20,271 nucleotides of DNA from Prorocentrum cordatum (Eukaryota > Sar > Dinophyceae > Prorocentrales > Prorocentraceae), in NCBI GenBank assembly GCA_963575745.1, contig CAUYUJ010003039.1, forward strand, positions 62,501-82,771. Reading direction: 5' to 3'. Position numbers and translations under genes: made by a program. The notes under the pieces were generated by a model that worked only from the letters and a program-made list of their open reading frames with translations, was not told the DNA's origin and searched no databases. Of this stretch, positions 1 to 8,349 are shown one piece after another (position 1 is the first letter of the stretch; every line of letters starts with the position of its first letter).

Positions 1-173
1 AGTCGAAGGCCAGACTGTCAGATTGGATTGGGCCCCAAGGGCCAATCTGGCCTGGCCATATTAGAGGATTGGGGTTGTTCGCCAGACTGGATTCGCGTTG
101 GCTCCCTCGCCAGATTGCCCCCGATTGCCAAATTGGGCCTGCCAGATTGGCGCCAGATTGGCTTCGACTACCC
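1..173 (+). repeat. dispersed repeat R1, copy A (cut by left window edge)
   Basis: This segment is nearly identical to 16982-17143 in the same orientation. Both open with AGTCGAAGGCCAGACTGTCA and end at GGCTTCGACTACCC. Copy A carries an extra 11 bp near its right end, where CGCCAGATTGG is repeated in tandem; the other differences are a few substitutions around positions 58-80. The unit is built from recurring CCAGATTG/CCAGACTG words in both orientations. It begins at base 1, so the true left boundary may lie outside the window. The short open frames across it are also present in the second copy, and I see nothing to mark them as genes. Confidence 0.9.
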
Positions 174-414
174 CCCCTGTCCCCAGCACTGCACAGGGGG
201 AGGGCCGCACTGGGGGGGTCTCCGGGGGGGGGGCCGGCCCCCCTCCCCTCGAGGGGAGGGGCCCGGGGGTTCTAGCCGGGCGGGGGGTCCTTCCCTCTGA
301 CTTTCAAGCCGAATTTCAAGGGGGGGGTTCGAACCAGCCCCCCTCCCCCCGTCCAAGTGGCAACCGACGGCCTCGAGCGCTGGCGCCGTCGGGCAGCGAC
401 GACGACGACGACGA
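174..414. other. very GC-rich spacer with palindromes
   Basis: C-runs and G-runs alternate here, giving local self-complementarity. A perfect 22-bp palindrome centred on CTCGAG occupies 240-261, and CCCCTGT/ACAGGGG arms flank a short loop around 176-200. A GACGAC run precedes the minisatellite at about 398-413. The TTCGAACC near 328 resembles a tRNA T-arm, but no cloverleaf can be built around it. I see no gene. Confidence 0.6.
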
Positions 415-660
415 GGATCGAGCCTCAGTAGGATGCTATTGAGGCCGGATCGAGCCTTTGTAAGATTCTATTAGAGGAGGATCGAGCCCCAGTAGGATTC
501 ATTTAGAGCTGGATCCAGCCGTAGTAGTGTTCTTTGAAAAGCTGGATCGAGCCTCGTAAGGATTTAATTAGGGGTTGGATCCAGCTATAGCAGGATTCCA
601 TTATAGTTGGATCGAGCCCGACTAGGACGCTATTGCAAGTGGATCGAGCGGTAACAAGTG
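415..660 (+). repeat. degenerate 32-bp minisatellite, block 1 (8 units)
   Basis: Units start with GGATCGAGCC or GGATCCAGCC at 415, 447, 479, 511, 544, 577, 609 and 641, giving spacings of 32, 32, 32, 33, 33, 32 and 32 bp. The second half of each unit is a looser AGTAGGATTCTATTAGAG. The last unit is partial. Units differ at many positions, so the array is old or under weak homogenisation. Stops occur throughout, so it is not protein coding. A second block with the same period lies at 1597-1726. Confidence 0.93.
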
Positions 661-940
661 GTCCGTGCGTGCTGAGGCTCATACAAACACATGTGCAGGA
701 TCTGTGTGCGCCTGTTGTGTGTTTTATGTGTGTTGCGTGCTGTAATTATGCGTGTGTTGTGCGTTGTGTGTGTGTGCTACGTGTGAGTTATGTGCTGCTT
801 ATGTGTGTTCTGCTTGTCATGTATGTTCGGTGTGTTTTGTATGTGTGTGTGTTGTGTGTGTGTGTGTGTCTGTGCGTTGTGTGTACGTGTTGCTTGTCCT
901 GGGTGTTTTGTGAGTGTGTGTTGTGTTTGTGTGTATGCGT

Positions 941-973
<33 letters not shown>

Positions 974-1118
974 CGTGTGTGTGTGTGTGTGTCCTGCTTA
1001 CTTTCATCGCCACAGGGCTCCCTTCGCGCTTCTAAAAAAGTGTGTCCAGCGTTTGTGTGTGTTCTGTGTGTTGTAGGTGCTCTGTGTGAGCGTTGCGTGT
1101 GGCGTATTTTTTTGTTGT

Positions 1119-1199
<81 letters not shown>

Positions 1200-1250
1200 T
1201 GTGTGATGTGTGTATTTCAGTGTGTATTCTCTCTCTCTCTCTCTGACTGT
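661..1250 (+). repeat. TG/TGTGCG-rich microsatellite tract
   Basis: The + strand is dominated by TGTG, GTGCGTGTG and GTTGTGTG words. Purer (TG)n cores lie at about 945-992 and 1123-1160, followed by a (GTGC) run at about 1163-1200 and a short CT run at 1230-1244. Non-repetitive sequence interrupts it at about 995-1065. The overlapping Cys-Val and His-Thr reading frames on the two strands simply translate the dinucleotide repeat. Alternating purine-pyrimidine DNA of this length is a candidate for Z-DNA. Confidence 0.9.
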
Positions 1251-1596
1251 CTCTACGAGTGTGTTGCACGCCGTGGCTCGATTCTTGGAGGATGTCCCAG
1301 GCGAAACGGCATTGGTTCGTCAAACGGGGCTTTCTTGTGGGAGGATGTTTCAGATGTGAACTGCATTTTCCGAATACTCGGGCTCAGACTCGTTGACATC
1401 CTTGGTCCTTGGCTGAGCATCCATTGTGTTTTTGGACAGTGACGTCGCGATCTACGTGAGGGGTGCCCCCGATTTTTCAGAACCTTGAGGCCATCCCGAT
1501 CGGAACGGCCAGAACAGGAACCACGGCTTCAGTTCTTCGCCTCCGAGCCCTGCTCGCTCAGAGAGGTCCGTACGATAATGGGATTATGCTGGAGCT
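1251..1596. other. non-repetitive stretch, no gene recognised
   Basis: This is mixed-composition sequence. The only internal similarity noticed is the word GGAGGATGT occurring twice about 54 bp apart (near 1287 and 1341) in similar surroundings. No open frame resembles a known protein, and no RNA gene is visible. Confidence 0.5.
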
Positions 1597-1726
1597 GGGC
1601 CGGGCCTCGCTATGATTCAGGTACGCGTGAGAGTCCACGTGTCGTTGGATTCTACGGGAGCCGGATCGAGCCCGAGCAGGATGCCATTCAAGTTGGGTCC
1701 AGCCCATTGGGTTCTATCAGGGGCAG
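1597..1726 (+). repeat. degenerate 32-bp minisatellite, block 2 (about 4 units)
   Basis: Two clear units begin at 1663 (GGATCGAGCCCGAGCAGGAT) and 1695 (GGGTCCAGCCC...), 32 bp apart. Two weaker units precede them at about 1597 and 1630. The 1663 unit closely resembles the unit at 609 in block 1, so the two blocks share an origin although about 940 bp of TG-rich and unique DNA separates them. Confidence 0.75.
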
Positions 1727-1846
1727 GTGGGGAGGGGGGGGGGGCGGCGGAGGTGGGGAGGAGGAGGAGGAGGAGGAGGAGGAGGAGGAGGAGGAGGAGG
1801 AGGAGGAGAGGAGGAGGGAGGAGGAGGAGGAAGAGGAGACTCTAAA
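1727..1846 (+). repeat. GGA trinucleotide array
   Basis: A G-run leads into nearly uninterrupted GAG/GGA triplets from about 1758 to 1840. All three + frames read poly-Gly, poly-Glu or poly-Arg, and the - strand reads poly-Pro/Ser, so the reading frames here carry no coding evidence. A homopurine strand of this kind can form triplex (H-DNA) or G-quadruplex structures. Confidence 0.95.
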
Positions 1847-2272
1847 GCGAGCTGGGGACGTAAGGAGTGGAAGCGAGCGTGCGCCCGCGGCCGCGTTGGC
1901 TCAAGCGGCCGGCCGCCCAGATTTGGCTGTGCCTTCCCGCGAGGCACACTATCGCTATCGAGACCAAAAGGATCTTCCTATTGCTTGAGATGGCTTCTCC
2001 TTTCACACTGGGACTATCGTTACTACGATACGGCAGATCAGGAGCTTGGCTTCGCCTGAGGCGAAGCTGTTGGCTGGGCCTACCAGCCCCCTTCAAACTG
2101 GCAGGCCCTCCCCCTACTTGGAGAGGCTGGTGTCTGGCCCCCCCCGGTTCCTCGGGCGTTTCGCAAGGTTTAGGTGTTCGGGGGCAGAAAAGAGGGGGGT
2201 GATGACTAGGGGGGGTGGACATCATGGATGGGGCCATGATATCTCTCCAGATTTCGTGGCGCCTTCTTTTAT
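1847..2272. other. mixed sequence with one short hairpin, no gene
   Basis: A perfect 8-bp stem with a TGA loop (GCTTCGCC/GGCGAAGC) lies at 2049-2067. ATCATGG/CCATGAT arms lie near 2221-2240. The 13-mer CTCCAGATTTCGT at 2245-2257 equals the first 13 bp of the terminal inverted repeat of the element at 17252, but no partner end is nearby. No protein or RNA gene is recognised. Confidence 0.5.
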
Positions 2273-2370
2273 TTCATTACGTCCCTGGCCCCCCCGCGGG
2301 GCCGCGCACATGCCGCCGGTCATGATTTGCACCCTCCCCTCTTGGACACCCCCCTCTTGGCCGCTCCCGA
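2273..2370 (+). repeat. dispersed repeat R2, copy A
   Basis: This roughly 98-bp segment recurs at 5725-5824 in the same orientation with only a few changes. The shared core includes GGGCCGCGCACATGCCGCCG, GTCATGATTTGCACCC, and CTTGGACACC followed by TTGGCCGCTCCCGA. Homology begins at CATTACGTCCC and stops at CCCGA. Copy A is followed by a TG tract and copy B by unrelated sequence, so the boundaries look real. No terminal inverted repeat is evident. Confidence 0.9.
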
Positions 2371-2412
2371 GGTGTGTGTGTGTGTGTGTGTGTGTGAGAG
2401 TGTGTGCGTGTG
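2371..2412 (+). repeat. short TG tract
   Basis: A GTGTGTGTGT run with one GAGAG interruption directly abuts the right end of repeat R2 copy A. Confidence 0.85.
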
Positions 2413-3335
2413 GGGTTAAGGGTTGTATCGACGTGTCCTGAAGCATGGCCTTCGGCCGTGTTTTGGGATGTGGCCTCCGCAGGGCTGGCGCAAGAGGACG
2501 TTGCCTCAACGCCGCCCCACAGGGATCTTGTGGCAGAGCCTTGCCAGAGTGATCTTCCTATTCCAAGATCCTTACAAACACCTTGTTTTTCAGCAGGGGT
2601 GGCTGGTTCCAACGTGTCGAGGGGTTCTGTCCGAGCGTGCGTCCACAAAACGCCCTCCTTATGAGGCGAAGACCGCTTGGAGAGCCCAGGAAGGCGCTCC
2701 AGGTTTCTGGCCGCCGTTCTTCAGGCTCCAGGTCGCGGGGGGGGGGGTGGCCTGTCCGGCCGAGGCTCACCGTTGCCAGAAGAGCGCCCCCTCCGTTTCT
2801 TCACTCGGCGTCCCTCGTGACAGCACGATGGCCCCACTGTCGTTGGGAAGAACCCGCACAAGCACAGCCACATCAGCGGTCTAAACGAATGGAAGATGTA
2901 GGAACTGGCGGGGAAGGAGGTCATCCAGGAAAGGTGGGAGCATATGGGAACACACGGGAACTCGGCGTTGACTGTGCAGGGTGATCCGCAAGTGTTGCCC
3001 AGCTATACTTCCGAGTTCGGCCTAGTCTCTTCCCACGCTCTGCGAGCTAATCTCTTCCTCTGCGCCGTCCGATGGAAGGGAACACAAACAAAAAACGAGA
3101 TCTTCTGGAATCTTTCCCGACCTATGTGTGCCCCTCTCCGGCAGGTTCATGCGGCGTTGGCGCGCCGCCGACGCCGACGAAGGCGTTGGGAGTTGAACTC
3201 TGCGACGCGGAAGCACCGAGGGACACGGTGACGCCGCTGGACCCGACGGGGCTCAACCTTGAACGATCGGGGCCGCGATCGACTCCAGGCTGATCGATCG
3301 ATGCGGTGTCAAACGTCTCTGCGCGCGCTGACGCC
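2413..3335. other. about 920 bp of mixed sequence, no gene recognised
   Basis: Composition is mixed. Open frames of 60-150 codons exist on both strands, but they overlap one another, carry no recognisable domain and show no consistent coding frame. A poly-G run lies at about 2738-2748 and GATCGATCGATG at about 3292-3303. I cannot exclude an exon here, but nothing supports one. Confidence 0.4.
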
Positions 3336-3566
3336 GCAGGAGGAGGAGGAGGAGGAGGAGGAGGAGGAGGTGAGGAGGAGGAGGAGGGGGAGGAGGAGGA
3401 GGAGAGGAGAGGAGGAGGAGGTGGAGGAGGGGGGAGGAGGCGGAGGAGGAGGAGGAGGAGGAGCAGGAGGAGCAGGAGCAGGAGGAGGAGGAGGAGGAGG
3501 AGGAGGAGGAGGAGGAGGAGGTGGAGGAGGGGGAGTCTGAGGAGGAGGAGGAGAAGGAGGAGGCCC
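3336..3566 (+). repeat. GGA trinucleotide array
   Basis: GGA/GAG triplets run for about 230 bp with scattered GTG, GCA and GGG interruptions. Frames read poly-Glu/Gly/Arg on + and poly-Ser/Pro/Leu on -. The array ends in GGCCCCCCCCC at about 3561. Confidence 0.95.
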
Positions 3567-3714
3567 CCCCCCGTGGCCCGAGCAGCCGCTTGCCCGCGCG
3601 AGCCGCCGGGGAGCGGAGGGGCTGCCCCTGCCGTGGGTGTGCTACAACCTCGCGGCTCCGCCCGGAGCTCGCCGCGGCGCCCCCCGCCGCACGGGGAGCA
3701 GGAAGCGCACCACC
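3567..3714. other. GC-rich spacer
   Basis: This CG-rich sequence lies between the GGA array and the duplicated segment. No motif or gene is recognised. Confidence 0.4.
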
Positions 3715-3865
3715 CCGAGATCCTGGCGTTTCAATTTTTTCGAGACGGGCGTTTTCGCAAGAGGTTTCGGGCCCTGGGACCCTCACAGGTCGATCCGGCT
3801 CGAAACCTACGTCGGCTCTCAGGGCACGTGATCGTTTTCTTTGTCACTGTTTTGCCGATTGTCGC
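3715..3865 (+). repeat. local duplication R3, copy A
   Basis: This copy shares an ordered series of blocks with 3902-4088. The blocks are GAGATC.TGGCGT.TC.ATTTTTTCGAG, then CCCTCACAG.TCGATCCGGCTC, then CTCAGGGCACGTGA, then TGTTTTGCCGA. Copy A has about 30 extra bases between the first and second blocks, and copy B has a longer insert between the second and third. The CACAG.TCGAT.CGGCTC block also occurs at about 12611-12629. Confidence 0.85.
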
Positions 3866-3901
3866 GGGCCCTCGCACCCCCTCCCCCAAATGAAGTAGTT
3901 C

Positions 3902-4088
3902 CTGAGATCGTGGCGTCTCGATTTTTTCGAGCCGGGCCCTCACAGATCGATCCGGCTCTAAAAATGAGGCAGGAAGATGGGTTCTAGGGCTCTGGGCGTG
4001 GATGTTGTTACGATGTTGCAGTTTTCGCTATGTTGATTGGATCTCAGGGCACGTGACTGTCTTCTTATTCGTTGTTTTGCCGAAGTAG
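3902..4088 (+). repeat. local duplication R3, copy B
   Basis: Second copy of the segment at 3715-3865, offset by 187 bp at the left and 225 bp at the right because of the unequal internal inserts. The insert in copy B (about 3961-4040) contains GATGTTGTTACGATGTTGCA. Neither copy encodes anything recognisable. Loss of similarity past TTGCCGA marks the right edge. Confidence 0.85.
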
Positions 4089-4540
4089 GTCTCGGCTGTT
4101 CTTTGCTCCTGTTGCCAGCAGGAGGAATCTCCCCCATGGGACGCACTGTTTCACACAGTCGCATCAAGCAGATGTCTGGAGCCAGACCCCTCTCTCCCAC
4201 CACCGCCACCACCGCCATCACCGCCACCACCACCTGGGGGGATTCAGGATGCGTGGGTTTGCGGGATGCGGGTGTGCACGATGTCCCGCGAGAGCGCCTG
4301 AAACGATATGCACCAGTACCACCCCTGAACACCCTCTGCCTCCATTCTCTAGATGGTGGTGGTGCGTTTCCTTTGGCCGCAGGGCAGTCTGGGCACAGCA
4401 AAGAACCACAGCCACAGCTGAGGGGGCTTTTCGTGAGGGCCCCTCGGGGGAGAACCCACCGACCTCGACATGAACACGTTGGTGGTGGTCGTGGTCGACT
4501 TGGCCGTCCTGGGACGCCACATCGACCACAACCAGTACGG
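4089..4540. other. mixed sequence with CCACCG tract, no gene recognised
   Basis: A (CCACCGCCATCACCGCCACC)-type tract lies at 4198-4232. Near-perfect arms TGGTCGTGGTCGA and TCGACCACAACCA bracket about 25 bp at roughly 4486-4534, just before the palindrome-headed repeat. Open frames are present on both strands but none is recognisable. Confidence 0.5.
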
Positions 4541-4708
4541 TGCCGTTTTTAATACATGCTCCGCGTGCGGATCATGTATTCAAACATGCAGGGATTTAGT
4601 ATTAAACCAACGATGAGTTAATGCATGCATTTATTCATAAGTTAATCATGTTTGAAAAATCCAATATTTCAGACAAGCCCATGCATTAAAGAACAACTGC
4701 CCTGTACG
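4541..4708 (+). repeat. palindrome-headed dispersed repeat R4, copy A
   Basis: Begins TGCCGTTTTTAATACATGCT and carries a near-perfect hairpin at 4551-4580 (AATACATGCTCCGC, loop GT, GCGGATCATGTATT; one mismatch). It ends ATGCATTAA..AAC.ACTGCCCTGTA. Copy B is at 13761-13926, with the hairpin perfectly paired. The interior is AT-rich, unlike its surroundings, and contains TCAAACATG/CATGTTTGA arms. No reading frame is conserved between the copies beyond the hairpin. Confidence 0.88.
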
Positions 4709-4821
4709 CAGCTGGTTCTGGTGCTCCGACCGATTTCTGGCACGCGCAAGACACCCCCCCTTTTGTGCGTCCTCGATGTGGTCTTGGCCGCTTGCTGTCC
4801 CCGCAGGCAGGGCGCCCTGCC

Positions 4822-4862
<41 letters not shown>

Positions 4863-4863
4863 T
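4822..4863 (+). repeat. CGT trinucleotide tract
   Basis: About 14 uninterrupted CGT/TCG triplets. Similar but shorter CGT tracts occur at 6863-6907 and 7786-7820. Confidence 0.93.
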
Positions 4864-4904
4864 GCCGCCTCGTGACGGCTGGTGTCAGCACGACCAGAAG
4901 TGGA

Positions 4905-5722
4905 GGCTGATGAGGAGAATGAGGAGGAGGAGGAGGAGGAGGAGGAGAGGAGGAGGAGGAGGACGAGGAAGAGGAGGAGGAGGAGGACGATGAGGAGGCC
5001 GAGGAGGAGGAAGGACGAGGAGGAGGAGAGAGAGGAGGGGAGAGGACGAGGAGGAGGAGGAGGAGGGAGGACGAGGAGGAGGAGGAGGGAGGAGGAGGAG
5101 GAGGGAGGATGATGATGATGACGAGGAGGACGAGGAGGACGAGGAGGACGAGGAGGACGAGGAGGAGGAGGATGAGGAGGAGGAGGAGGAGGAGAGAAGT
5201 GGGGGAGGGAGGGAGAGAGGAGGAGGAGGAGGAGGAGGAGGAGGAGAGGAGGAGAGGAGGAGGCGGAGGAGCGAGGGAGGAGCAGCAGGAGCGGAGAGGA
5301 GAGGAGGAGGAGGAGGGAGGAGGAGGGGAGGAGGGGAGGAGCAGGAGGAGCAGGAGGAAGAGCAGGAGGAGAGGAGGAGAGGATGAGGAGGAGGAGGAGG
5401 GGAGGAAGAATGGTGGAGGAGGAGGAGGAGGAGGATGAGGAGGAGGTGGAGGAGGCGGGAGGAGGAGGAGGAGGATGATGATGATGAGGAGGATGATGAT
5501 GATGCTGATGAGGAGGATGAGGATGAAGGGAGAGGGAGGAGAGGAGGGAGGAGGAGGAGGAGGAGGAGGAGAGGGGAGGAGGAGATGTGGAGGAGGAGCG
5601 AGGAGGCGGAGGGAGGGGAGGATGAGGAGGAGAGGAGGAGGCGGGGGAGGAGGAGGAGGGGAGGAGGAGGAGGAGGAGGAGGAGAGGAGGAGGAGGAGGA
5701 GAGAGTAGGAGAGGAGGAGTAG
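4905..5722 (+). repeat. large GGA trinucleotide array (about 815 bp)
   Basis: This is the longest simple repeat in the window. It is almost wholly purine on + and made of GGA triplets with sub-blocks of GAGGAC at about 5120-5165, GATGAT at about 5107-5120 and 5473-5520, and GGAGCA at about 5338-5372. The 405- and 281-codon open frames on the - strand (Ser/Pro/Leu) are translations of the repeat, not genes. Both begin or end in non-repeat flanks with no recognisable domain. Confidence 0.97.
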
Positions 5723-5724
5723 GA

Positions 5725-5824
5725 TTCCATTACGTCCCAGGCCCCCCCGCTGGGCCGCGCACATGCCGCCGGTCATGATTTGCACCCCCCCCCTCTTGGA
5801 CACCCCCCGCTTGGCCGCTCCCGA
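5725..5824 (+). repeat. dispersed repeat R2, copy B
   Basis: Partner of 2273-2370, starting TCCATTACGTCCCAGG and ending GGCCGCTCCCGA. It directly follows the large GGA array. The bases just before and at its start (AGTAGGATTCCATTA, about 5719-5733) resemble the second half of the 32-bp minisatellite unit, which may be coincidence. Confidence 0.9.
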
Positions 5825-6111
5825 ATGATGGGGGACTGGGGCCGGGAGGGCGTGTCGCAGCATCTTTGTCGTGTCCTGGAGGTGCCGCCCCGCCCTCCGA
5901 GCTCGGGGGAGGCTCCCGCGGTCCGGAGGCAGGTGTCAATCTGTCACTTCCCCCTCCCCCTCCTATTGTCCCTTCCCCTCTTGCTCGCTCCCCCTCCTCT
6001 TCCTCCTCCCTCGTCCTCTCCCTCCCCTCCCCGACCTTCTCTTCCTTCTCGACCTTTCCGTCCGTGCATCTGCGCGCGTGCGCACGTGCATCCTCAGGAT
6101 CACCCACCACC
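5825..6111. other. spacer with pyrimidine-rich tract
   Basis: Mixed GC-rich sequence to about 5940, then a C/T-rich tract at about 5945-6062 (CCCTCCCCCTCC, CCTCTTCCTCC and similar). No gene is seen. Confidence 0.6.
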
Positions 6112-6266
6112 CACCAAACCACCCCAACCCAACCCGAAGGCCTCAATTTGCCCTCCCTCTCCAGTGGGGGGAGGGTCGGGGAACATTCAACAAAAACACA
6201 GATGGAACCCTTATTCCCCCCCCAAACCCGAAGTTCGGGTCTTCGGGTTGGGTTGGAGTGGCCTGG
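6112..6266. repeat. inverted repeat with CCAACCCAACCCGAAG arms
   Basis: The left arm (about 6118-6142, CCCCAACCCAACCCGAAGGCC) is complementary to the right arm (about 6243-6266, reading CTTCGGGTTGGGTTGGAGTG). A smaller palindrome, ACCCGAAGTTCGGGT, sits just inside the right arm. The spacing and arms suggest a short foldback element. No copy is seen elsewhere in the window. Confidence 0.7.
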
Positions 6267-6445
6267 TAGGTAGCCAGAGGAGGTGGTGGATGAGAGGTCG
6301 TCCGGAAGGCGACGGGACCGAGACAGTGACGTCATCACCGCGCTCGTTGGCAGCGATGCATCTGCGTGCACTCGTCTGGCCCGCTTGCCCTCCCGGCCCC
6401 TGGCCGATCCTCCGCAAACTGGACGAGGGACGCGCTCCTCGCCAG

Positions 6446-6476
6446 CCGCTCTCGTGATCCGGCCCCCTGCCGCTCC
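6446..6476 (+). repeat. direct repeat flanking TATGGGGAATC element, left
   Basis: CCGCTCTCGTGATCCGGCCC followed by CCTGCCGCTCC matches 6615-6644 with one substitution and one C deletion. The pair brackets the element at 6485-6592. Confidence 0.88.
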
Positions 6477-6484
6477 TTTCATGA

Positions 6485-6592
6485 GGGAAAGAATCTCACA
6501 GACACAATTAATTGTTGACTCCCAGGAAAATATGGGAAATATGGGGAATCATGTTTTTTTTTTTTTTTTGTGTGTGTGTGTGTGTGTGTCCT
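6485..6592 (+). repeat. TATGGGGAATC element (R5), copy A
   Basis: Shares ordered blocks with 14109-14258 and 14967-15106: GGGAAA, CACA.GACACAATTA, CCCAG.AAA.TATGGGAAA, TATGGGGAATC and a TG-rich right end closing with GTGTCC. This copy lacks the roughly 45-bp middle block (GGGGAAGACAAAAACCCAGA) found in the other two. Its right end has expanded into T15 followed by (GT)n. The CACACAGACACAA left end and the TTGTGTGT right end are imperfect inverted repeats. Confidence 0.82.
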
Positions 6593-6614
6593 TGGGCCCC
6601 TTCATCCTTAGCAA

Positions 6615-6644
6615 CCGCTTTCGTGATCCGGCCCCTGCCGCTCC
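6615..6644 (+). repeat. direct repeat flanking TATGGGGAATC element, right
   Basis: Second copy of the roughly 31-bp sequence at 6446-6476, 169 bp downstream. It is too long for an ordinary transposon target duplication. It could be a small tandem duplication that preceded or accompanied insertion. Confidence 0.85.
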
Positions 6645-7139
6645 CTCTCCTCGCCCTCGATCTGGTCCTTCTCCTACAGTGGAGGCCCATGCCAAGAGAC
6701 GCCCTGCCTGCCTCAAGGGTGCCCTGGGTCTCTTGTGTTTTTCGACGGTTCTGCCAGGGGAAGCGTGGCGTCCCCACGCCGAGAATCAATGGACGTCGTG
6801 GGGTCTCAGGGTTGCGTTTCTTGTGGAAGGTTTCTTGTGGTCGAGCCCCTACTATACTCCTGACCGTCGTCGTCTTTGTCGTCGTCGTCGTCAGCGTCGT
6901 CTTCGTCACCCGCAATCTTTGTTCGTGTACTGTCTAAAGTTGCGGTGGATCAGCATCCACCCAGCAGTCGCTAGTGTTGATGGACTCCAGTGATGGCCCC
7001 GTCACCTGGCAGATGAGCCGTCAGCGCTGTACAGCCTTGCAGCACCTGAAGGCAGGGTGTCACCCGCGAACGGGTACTCCCCGAAGCGGAGACGCACCTC
7101 CCAGCTAAGGCAGCCGCCATTTGGAGCCTGGTGGCTCCC
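6645..7139. other. mixed sequence with CGT tract, no gene recognised
   Basis: A (GTC)n tract lies at about 6863-6907. The remainder, including 6908-7139, is mixed sequence with overlapping frames on both strands and no recognisable protein or RNA. Confidence 0.45.
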
Positions 7140-7323
7140 TAATTATCGGGGGTGGACAGAACCCCCAACAGTGACACTTCGATTAGTGAATTGTCCGTTT
7201 TCGGTTCTCGAGAGGGCGCCGTGGCCGTTATTGTCCAGGCTTGCGCCCGCCAGGTTTGGGCCTCGGGTCGTTTTCACCGAACCACGTTTCACTGAAGGGG
7301 GGTCTGCCCATCCCCGAAATTTA
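7140..7323. mobile_element. foldback/MITE-like element with about 50-bp arms
   Basis: The left arm from 7142 (ATTATCGGGGGTGGACAGAA then CCCCC..CAGTGACAC) pairs with the right arm ending at 7321 (GTTTCACTGAAGGGGGGTCT then GCCCATCCCCGAAATT). The arms are imperfect over about 50 bp. TA dinucleotides abut both outer ends (7140-7141 and 7322-7323), which would fit a TA target duplication. Because TA is self-complementary this is weak evidence on its own. The element would be about 180 bp, the same size as the better supported one at 17252-17432. It encodes nothing. Confidence 0.72.
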
Positions 7324-8063
7324 CTTTTTTGGCTGGCCAGTGAGACCATTCGGCCGGCGTATCCCCCCCCTCCTCTCCCTGCTGTCCTTCCCTCCCGCCT
7401 CCTTCCCTCCCCATCCCTCCCTTCTGTCCCTCCCTTCTGTCCCTCCCTTCTGTCCCTCCCTTCTGTCCTTCCCTCCCTTCTGTCCCTCCCTTCTGTCCCT
7501 CCCTTCTGTCCTCCCTCCCGCCTCCTTCCCTCCCGCCTCCTTCCCTCCCTTCTGTCCTTCCCTCCCCATCCCTCTCCCGCCCTGGCTCTGCTCGTGGTCC
7601 TCGCGCACGCCTCCGCTTCCTTTTTCTCTCCCTTCCCCGCCGCCCCCCTCCGCGCCTCCGGCGGCCCTCCCTGGCCCCGCGGCCTCGCTTCGGGGCCTGC
7701 GCGGGTGAAGGCCTTCGCGAAAACCGTGGACGTAGACAACGACGCCTTGATCTCGTCCGTGATGCTGCTCGTAGGCCCCGCCACTCGTCGTCGTCGTCGT
7801 CTTGCCGTCGTCGTCAGCGTCCCTCCTCGCCCCCATCCCCCGCGTCCCTTTCTTCTTGGTGCAGGCTGTAGCTGCCCTCCTCCTCTCCCGCGGCGCCCCT
7901 CCCCTATGCCTGTGCTGCAGCTGCTTCTGCAGCTCTTCCCCCCTGTCTTTGCCGCTGTCTCTTTCTATCTCTCCGTCTCTTCCTTCCTTTATCATTACTT
8001 ATCTCTCTCACTCTCTTACCCACTATGTATGTATACATGCACGCACATACATACACATGTATG
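7324..8063 (+). repeat. pyrimidine-rich region with 13-bp CCCTCCCTTCTGT array
   Basis: A tandem array of CCCTCCCTTCTGT with TTCCCTCCC variants occupies about 7410-7565. Around it lie C/T-rich and GC-rich stretches and a CGT tract at 7786-7820. Frames read Pro/Ser/Leu on + and Gly/Arg/Glu on -. No gene is recognised. Confidence 0.85.
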
Positions 8064-8349
8064 TATGTTTGTATGTAATGTAATGTAATGCAATGTAATG
8101 TAATGCAATGTAATGTAATGTAATGTAATGCAATGTAATGTAATGTAATGTATTGTGAACTCATGTAATGTAATGTGATGTAATGTACTACAATATGGAC
8201 AATGTAATGCAATGAGATGTAATGTAATGTAGTGCAATGTAATGTAATGTAATGTAACCTAATGTAATGGAATGGAATGTAATGTAATGTAATGTGTTGT
8301 ATTGTATTGTAATATAATGTAATGTAGTGTAGTGCAATGAAATGTAATA
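8064..8349 (+). repeat. TGTAA pentanucleotide array
   Basis: About 285 bp of TGTAA units with TGCAA, TGTGA and TGAAC variants. The - strand reads repeated Ile-Thr-Leu-His-Tyr because five-base units cycle through the frames every 15 bases. That open frame is a repeat artefact. Confidence 0.95.

Noticed and set aside
310-345. GGTTCGAACC resembling a tRNA T-arm
   Set aside because: It is part of a GC palindrome; no D-arm, anticodon arm or acceptor stem can be placed.
2245-2257. CTCCAGATTTCGT identical to the MITE end at 17252
   Set aside because: No adjacent TA on its outer side, no matching inverted end within several hundred bases; may be a remnant or chance.
4505-4560. Possible CRISPR-like or phage-type palindrome
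   Set aside because: Hairpin copies are 9 kb apart, not regularly spaced with spacers, and the setting is eukaryotic.
4646-5863. 405-codon open frame on the - strand, the longest in the window
   Set aside because: More than half is Ser/Pro/Leu from the GGA array; flanking parts have no domain and one end lies in dispersed repeat R2.
6446-6644. Direct repeats as LTRs of a small retroelement
   Set aside because: Only about 31 bp long and 169 bp apart, with no primer-binding site, polypurine tract or coding region between.
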